A stretch of 34,378 nt of DNA from JBHOQX01 sp042408595 (lineage in GTDB: Bacteria; Chloroflexota; Chloroflexia; Chloroflexales; Roseiflexaceae). Both the position numbers and the translations under genes were made by a program. The first letter of the stretch is position 1, and each line of letters begins with the position of its first letter. The stretch is from the NCBI GenBank assembly GCA_042408595.1, contig JBHOQX010000079.1:1-34378 (forward strand). The letters are read 5' to 3'. Below, piece by piece: positions 29,916 to 34,378 of the stretch. The notes beneath the pieces were generated by a model. It had not been told where the DNA came from. It was given only the letters and a program-made list of their open reading frames with translations, and searched no databases.

Positions 29916-30035
29916 ATGGGCGCAATCACCAGGCCACCGACGGCCCAAACCCGGCACAAAACCCGACGCAAGGAGGACGACATGCGACCTATGGGCGCAA
30001 CTACCACACAAACGACAGCCCAAACCGCTCCCCAC
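29916..30035 (+). repeat. Imperfect direct repeat at the start of the CPBP gene
   Basis: ATGGGCGCAATCACC...GACGGCCCAAACC (from 29916) recurs as ATGGGCGCAACTACC...GACAGCCCAAACC (from 29991), 75 bp apart and in the same frame (MGAITRPPTAQT and MGATTTQTTAQT). The block resembles the first codons of the HAD gene (29221, MGAITT). Confidence 0.55.
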
Positions 30036-30782
30036 CATCTGCGCCTGGCGGCCTTCTGGGCGGCGCTCGGCGGCCTGGGTGCGGCGGCGGTCCTCCCATA
30101 CGCTCTGGCGCTCAACCCGTCGGTCGCGGCGCGGGTGCCGCTGCCCTGGCCGGCGCTGGCGGCGGCGCAGGGCGTGCAGGCCGGCCTGCTCCTGCTGCCG
30201 CTGTGCTGGAGCGGCCTGCGGCTGGGACAGCCGCTCGGCCTCGACTCGCCGCTGGCGCGGGCGCTGGTCTACCACCGACCGTCGCCGGGCGTCTCGCGGC
30301 GGGGGGCGCTTGCGGCGCTGGCCACCGGCATCGTCGGCGGGGGCGCGGTTATGCTGCTCGACCGGGTGTTTGCCCCGCTGATGCCGCCCGCGCCGCAGCT
30401 CGGCGTGTCCGGAATCCCGCTGTGGCAGCGGGCGCTTGCCGTGCTCTACGGCGGTATCACAGAGGAGTTGCTGCTGCGTCTGTTTCTCATGACGCTGCTC
30501 GCCTGGCTGCTGTGGAAGTGGGCGCAGCATGGGCGGGCACGGCCGGCTTCCTGGGTGTATTGGACAGCCGCCCTGCTCGCAGCCGTGCTTTTTGGCGTCG
30601 GGCACCTGCCGACCGTCGCGGGCATCTGGCCGCTGACGCCGATGGTTGTGACGCGGACGCTGCTGCTAAATGGCCTGCCTGGCGTGGCGTTCGGCCTCTG
30701 CTACTGGCGTTGGGGGTTGGAGTACGCGATGCTGGCGCACGCCTGCGCGGATGTGGCGATCCATGGGATCGGCGGGAGCTAG
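29982..30782 (+). CDS. CPBP-family (CAAX/Abi-like) intramembrane metalloprotease
   Basis: A 266-residue polytopic membrane protein. After a polar Thr/Gln-rich N-terminus it has hydrophobic segments (FWAALGGLGAAAVLPYALAL, GLLLLPLCWSGLRLGQPLGL) and the CPBP motifs: EE-x3-R in YGGITEELLLRLFL (E161, E162, R166), H208 in FGVGHLP, and H253 in YAMLAHACADVAIH. These residues form the intramembrane active site in Rce1-like proteases. The substrate is unknown. ATG 29982 is supported by AAGGAGG six bases upstream; an open frame to 29889 continues upstream only because the N-terminal codons are duplicated. Confidence 0.8.
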   Translation: MRPMGATTTQTTAQTAPHHLRLAAFWAALGGLGAAAVLPYALALNPSVAARVPLPWPALAAAQGVQAGLLLLPLCWSGLRLGQPLGLDSPLARALVYHRPSPGVSRRGALAALATGIVGGGAVMLLDRVFAPLMPPAPQLGVSGIPLWQRALAVLYGGITEELLLRLFLMTLLAWLLWKWAQHGRARPASWVYWTAALLAAVLFGVGHLPTVAGIWPLTPMVVTRTLLLNGLPGVAFGLCYWRWGLEYAMLAHACADVAIHGIGGS

Positions 30783-30837
30783 AAGCGCCGGGAGCTGCGC
30801 GGCAGAGCGCGGGCGTGTCGCGTCCCCGCCCGCCGCC
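30783..30837. terminator. Convergent spacer with a possible bidirectional hairpin
   Basis: CGGGCG (30810-30815) pairs with CGCCCG (30827-30832) between the converging CPBP and tricorn genes. It is short and has no T-tract, so weak evidence. Confidence 0.25.
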
Positions 30838-33800
30838 TCACGCCTCGGGTCGCGCCCGCACCTCGTCGATCTGCGCCAGCAGCGTCGCCACGGCTGCGTC
30901 GAGCTGCGGGTCGCGCCCCTGCGCCGCTGCGCCAAGCGGCAGCGGCACATCCACATCCACCGCCCGCCCGACGCTCTCCAGATCTTCGCCTTCCGGCGTG
31001 GCGACGCGAAAGCGGGGTACGGAGAAGATCGAATCGTCCAGCAGGCGGTGCCGCCAGGTCCAGATCACCGCACCGGCGGTGGGCCGACCGACGACCCTGC
31101 CCAGCCCGAGCCGCCGATACCCCTCGATCAGCATCTCGGTGTTCGAGGCGCACGCTTCGTTGACGACCAGCACCGTCGGCTTGTTGAGCACCCGGTTGCC
31201 GGATAGGTGCGCCGCGTCGGCCGGGGGCCGCCCGCGGAAGGCGCTGAGCAGCGTACTCCGCCGCGCCAGCACGTCCAGAATGAATGTCGCCGTGTGCCCG
31301 CCTCGGTTGAAGCGGACGTCCACTACCACCCCTTCCTTGCTGTACGTCTCGGCGTCCAGGTCGGCCAGAAAGCGCTGGTAGCAGTCGTAGTCCATCGCGC
31401 GGATGTGCACATAGCCGAGCCGCCCGTTGCTCGCGCGGTGTACGTAGGCCTCGTTGGCAAGCGCCCAGGCGCGGTAGCGCAGCTCGTCGTACTGGTCGGC
31501 GTCCACCGGGCGCACGGCGACCTCGCGGGCGCCCTCGCCATCCGCCGGGCCGACCCGCAGCCGCACCCGGCGCCCCGCCGTGCGCTGGAGCAGCCGGTCG
31601 AGGCTCGCCTCTGGCGTGAGGGGTGTGCCGTCCACTGCCAGCAGGTACTCGCCGGGGCGGATGGGCGCGCCGTCGCCAGCGCGCGCCGCCGGGCCGTCCG
31701 GCACGACCGCCGCGATGCGCAGCCGCCCGGTCGCGGCCTGCTCCTGCGGGTCGAACAGCAGGCCGAGGTAGCCGTCCTGGCTCCAGTTTTGCCAGCTATA
31801 ACCGATGCCGAGATGCGAGGAGCGCAACTCGCCGACCATCAGGTTGATGATGTCGTGCAGATCGCTGGTTGTCTGCGCACCGGCGGCCAGCGGCGCGAAC
31901 TGCTCGCGCGCCGCGCTCCAATCCAGCCCGCGGAAGGTCGGATCGAAGAAGCGATCGCGTAGCAGCCGCCAGCATTCATCGAAAATCTGGAGCTTCTCCT
32001 GGTCGAAATCGACCAGCACTTCCGCGCCGACCTGAATCTGCTCGCTCTCGCCGTTCGGAAACTTGCGGACATAGACCTGCCCACCGTCGAGGTAGTAGAT
32101 GCTCTTGCCGTCCGGCGCGAAGTGGGCCGCGCACTTGGCGCCGGTGCTGTTGGTCAGTTGGCGCGGCGAGTGTTCGGCGCGCGGCTCGTCCAGCGGCAGC
32201 GTCCACAGGTTTGTCTTTCCGGCCACCGTCGCGCTGAAGATCAGGTCGCGGCTGTCGGGGCTGATGCAGTGCGCGTAGGCGTCCATCTCGGCCGGGGTGA
32301 GAAAGCGCAGCCGTCGTTCGATGCCATCGAAGTCGATCTCGACCGGTGCCCTGGCGCCGCCGGATGCGGGCGGTTTGGCCTCCGCGCTCCCGGCCTCTGG
32401 CGTGGGCTCGCTGTCGTCCTGTGGCGCCTCTTCCTCGGCCTGCGGCTCCCCGGCGTCTGTCCGGCGCCCTCTGGATTCTCGGTCCTGCTCTTCAGCTACC
32501 GGCTCCTGGCTTCCGGCCTCCGGCTTCTGGATCCTGCCTTCTGGCCCCCGAAACAGCTTCTCAAACTCCGCCTCGCGGAAGAAGGGCGGCGGCGGGCGCA
32601 GATCGACCCGCGCGATCTGCGTTTCATCCCGGTACTGGCTGGTCGAGAAAATGATAAAATCGCCGCGTGGCGCCCACAGCACCCCGCCGGCCCATAGGTT
32701 GCTCAGCCAGGTGACCTGCTGCGGCCTGTCCCCGTCGATCCGCTGGACGTAGAGATTGCTGAAGAGCCGCTCGTCCTGCGCGACAAACATCAACCAGTGG
32801 CTGTCGGGCGACCAGGCGAGCGATGTGCCGAGGCTGATATCGGCGCGGACAAACGGGCGCTCCTCGCCGGTGCGGGTATCGATCAGGCGGATCTCGTCGT
32901 CGCCGCGAGTGCAGGCGATCCATGCGCCATCGGGCGAGAAGCACGGCTGCCCTCGCGGCCCGCCCCCGTCCCGGCGCTGGTCGGTCAGGCGTGTCTCCTG
33001 GTGTGTCACAAAGTCGTGCAGGTAGACTTCCTCGTCGCCGTGGCGATCAGAGACATAGGTCAGCCGGCGGCTGTCGGGCGACCAGGCGATGTCGCTCTCG
33101 CGCGCCGGGGTGTTCGTCACACGGAACGATGGCCCCTGGCGGCGCTCTTTGTCGGTCTCCTTGTCGGCGAAATCGGCGAAGACCTCACCGTGGACAACGA
33201 ACGCCAGCTTCTTGCCGTCCGGGGCGAGGGCGAGTTCCTGCAGGCCGCCCCGATAGGTGAGCACCTGCCCCGGGGGGAGTTTGGTGTCAGAGCGGGCGCG
33301 GATCGGGATCGGCGCGGCTGCGCCGCTGGCCGTATCGAGCCGCCAGATGCCGAAATCGCGCTCGAAGACGATCGTCCGCCCATCGGCGCTGATCGACGGC
33401 CAGAGCAGCCGACCTTCGCGAAAGGCGGTGATCGGGCGCGGCGGCCCACCTTCCAGCGGTTGCGACCAGATGTTCTCGCACCCATCGCGGTCGGAGACGA
33501 AGTAGACCTCGGTGCCGTCGGCGTTCCACATCGGCCAGCGGTTCAGCCCGGGCTCGTCGCTGAGGCGGCGGAAGTCGTCGGCCCCGGAGTGCGAGCTCAC
33601 CAGCCAGATCTCGGCCCCGCCGTAGCGGTTCGGCCCACGGCGCCACCAGGGGTCGCGGCTCAGGTGAAACGCCAACGTGCCGCCGCCGGGCGCCAGCGCC
33701 ACGCCGCCGAGGTGCTCGTACGGCTGGCTCAGCCACGTGATCGGCGTGCCGCCGCCGGCTGCCACGCGGTAGATGGCGACGCCCAGGTGCTCGCGCGCTG

Positions 33801-34131
33801 CGCTGAAGAACAGGTGTGCTCCGTCAACGCTCCAGCACTCGACCGTGCTCGCCGTGTCGTGGGAGGTGACCCGCTCGACCGCGCCGCCCTGCAAGGGCAT
33901 GATGTAGATGTCGCCACCGCCGCTGCGCGCCGAGGTGAACGCCAGGCGCTCGCCGTCGGGCGACCAGCGCGGAGCGCGGCTGGAGCGCGGGTGGGCCGTC
34001 AGACGGACCGCATCGCCGCCGCAGGTATCGACCAGCCAGATATCCCCGGCATGCACAAATGCCAGCCGCTGTCCGTCCGGCGAAATCGTGGGGGTGCGGA
34101 AGTACGGCCGAGGCTGGATCGCATCGGTCAT
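30838..34131 (-). CDS. Tricorn-type protease (beta-propellers, PDZ, C-terminal serine protease)
   Basis: A 1097-residue protein. Residues about 1-520 are WD40-like/TolB-type propeller blades with repeated SPDGxRLAF, APDGKKLAFVVHG and WSPDSRRLTYVSD strands. After a low-complexity linker (about 520-600) come another propeller segment, the tricorn core with His773 in GELRSSHLGIGY, a PDZ-like domain (about 785-850, PARAGDGAPIRPGEYLLAVD), and the C-terminal catalytic domain with VVVDVRFNRGGHTATFI and the nucleophile Ser996 in NEACASNTEMLIEGYRR. Tricorn proteases trim peptides released by larger proteases. No signal peptide is seen, so a cytoplasmic site is likely. GGAGGAG precedes ATG 34131. The linker is coded by a CCAGGAGCC/CCGGAGGCC word repeat (about 32390-32550). 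Confidence 0.88.
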   Translation of the reverse strand: MTDAIQPRPYFRTPTISPDGQRLAFVHAGDIWLVDTCGGDAVRLTAHPRSSRAPRWSPDGERLAFTSARSGGGDIYIMPLQGGAVERVTSHDTASTVECWSVDGAHLFFSAAREHLGVAIYRVAAGGGTPITWLSQPYEHLGGVALAPGGGTLAFHLSRDPWWRRGPNRYGGAEIWLVSSHSGADDFRRLSDEPGLNRWPMWNADGTEVYFVSDRDGCENIWSQPLEGGPPRPITAFREGRLLWPSISADGRTIVFERDFGIWRLDTASGAAAPIPIRARSDTKLPPGQVLTYRGGLQELALAPDGKKLAFVVHGEVFADFADKETDKERRQGPSFRVTNTPARESDIAWSPDSRRLTYVSDRHGDEEVYLHDFVTHQETRLTDQRRDGGGPRGQPCFSPDGAWIACTRGDDEIRLIDTRTGEERPFVRADISLGTSLAWSPDSHWLMFVAQDERLFSNLYVQRIDGDRPQQVTWLSNLWAGGVLWAPRGDFIIFSTSQYRDETQIARVDLRPPPPFFREAEFEKLFRGPEGRIQKPEAGSQEPVAEEQDRESRGRRTDAGEPQAEEEAPQDDSEPTPEAGSAEAKPPASGGARAPVEIDFDGIERRLRFLTPAEMDAYAHCISPDSRDLIFSATVAGKTNLWTLPLDEPRAEHSPRQLTNSTGAKCAAHFAPDGKSIYYLDGGQVYVRKFPNGESEQIQVGAEVLVDFDQEKLQIFDECWRLLRDRFFDPTFRGLDWSAAREQFAPLAAGAQTTSDLHDIINLMVGELRSSHLGIGYSWQNWSQDGYLGLLFDPQEQAATGRLRIAAVVPDGPAARAGDGAPIRPGEYLLAVDGTPLTPEASLDRLLQRTAGRRVRLRVGPADGEGAREVAVRPVDADQYDELRYRAWALANEAYVHRASNGRLGYVHIRAMDYDCYQRFLADLDAETYSKEGVVVDVRFNRGGHTATFILDVLARRSTLLSAFRGRPPADAAHLSGNRVLNKPTVLVVNEACASNTEMLIEGYRRLGLGRVVGRPTAGAVIWTWRHRLLDDSIFSVPRFRVATPEGEDLESVGRAVDVDVPLPLGAAAQGRDPQLDAAVATLLAQIDEVRARPEA

Positions 34132-34167
34132 GGCTCCTCCGGTCAGCGCGTTGAGCATTGGCCGAGG

Positions 34168-34176
34168 ATGATAGCA
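34168..34176 (-). promoter_or_regulatory. Extended -10 promoter of the tricorn gene
   Basis: TGCTATCAT on the minus strand, giving a leader of about 30 nt to ATG 34131. An alternative ATG at 34158 would be almost at the transcript start. Confidence 0.45.
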
Positions 34177-34240
34177 TGGGGCGGGTTCCGGGTCAACGTT
34201 CGAGGGCAGGGGTCGTGCTGCGTGCTGCGTGTTGCGTACT

Positions 34241-34378
34241 AAGAAACTATCTCAAAACGTTGGGGTATATGGTACCATCCCGTGCAGCAGAAATGAGGAA
34301 GGAGCGCACGCACTGCCACGTACCCGAAAGCAACCAAAGGAACTGCCCACCATCTGGCGCGTGCCAGATGATCTGTGG
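34241..34378 (+). mobile_element. Left end of an IS5-like insertion sequence, cut by the window edge
   Basis: AAGAAACTATCTCAAAACG at 34241 resembles the terminal repeats of IS5-related elements, and a transposase reading frame begins about 70 bp later. The spacer just before it (34212-34238) is a word repeat, GTGCTGC twice then GTGTTGC, so the element seems to have inserted next to low-complexity DNA. The right end is outside the window. Confidence 0.6.
34313..34378 (+). CDS. IS5-family transposase, N-terminal fragment
   Basis: The frame from 34313 reads LPRTRKQPKELPTIWRVPDD then LW, which matches the start of IS5-type transposases that carry an N-terminal PTIWxVPDDLW segment. The first codon appears to be CTG, with AGGAAGGAG nine bases before it; the nearest ATG (34293) is in another frame. 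Only 22 codons are visible. Confidence 0.65.
   Translation, partial: MPRTRKQPKELPTIWRVPDDLW

Noticed and set aside
32797..34242. Long open frame on the plus strand opposite the tricorn gene
   Set aside because: Composition is typical antisense (Arg, Ala, Asp, Val), no motif, and the minus strand encodes a full tricorn protein.
34293..34378. ATG 34293 as transposase start
   Set aside because: It is out of frame with the transposase-like reading and its product is not transposase-like; the reading frame at 34313 matches the IS5 family.
1..34378. tRNA or rRNA genes
   Set aside because: No cloverleaf with a GTTCGA-type T-arm and CCA-ready acceptor stem and no rRNA-like conserved stretch was found by eye.

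Overview
The window is about 34 kb of GC-rich bacterial DNA carrying some 24 intact genes, with an insertion sequence at each edge. The best guess for the source is a Chloroflexota bacterium (class Chloroflexia, Roseiflexus- or Kouleothrix-like). This is an inference from the gene set: a tricorn-type protease, a long protein with two ThyX-like halves, mltG-aroE-prepilin peptidase in series, CoaBC without the usual flap cysteine, and spacers filled with short degenerate 'word' repeats. No rRNA, tRNA or CRISPR array was seen.

Layout. 1-300: start of an IS630-type element that has cut an ABC-transporter ATPase gene at its Walker A motif. 531-9315 (+): GH2-type glycoside hydrolase, CoaBC, a HEAT/TM/SH3 protein, MltG, AroE and a prepilin peptidase. 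9459-12134 (+): a visibly AT-richer module of an ArsR-type regulator without cysteines and a SulP anion transporter with a Cys/His cluster after its STAS domain, preceded by a strong promoter and a palindromic operator. 12273-19030 (-): class I aminotransferase, DJ-1/PfpI protein, UxaA-type dehydratase and a hybrid sensor kinase. 19246-22472 (+): tandem ThyX-like protein, then an M4 (protealysin-type) protease overlapping a gene for an emfourin-like inhibitor. 22539-28998 (-): RtcB RNA ligase preceded by a small abutting ORF, DUF488, Gfo/Idh/MocA oxidoreductase, ribosome hibernation factor HPF with a structured leader that holds a 20-residue Arg-rich ORF, and an acyl-CoA ligase. 29221-30782 (+): HAD hydrolase and CPBP membrane protease. 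30838-34131 (-): tricorn-like protease. 34241-34378: start of an IS5-like element.

Two things run through the whole window. First, several genes share an extended -10 promoter (TG[C/G]TAnnAT) with little or no -35, very close to the start codon. Second, spacers, and at several places coding sequences, contain palindromic or iterated short-word elements. Two spacer elements (4918-5028 and 24152-24310) share ends and an internal block and look like copies of one MITE-like family; the second holds a run of near-perfect hairpins. The regions most worth following up are the ArsR/SulP module, the HPF leader, the protease/inhibitor pair, the tandem ThyX-like protein and the palindromic elements inside genes.
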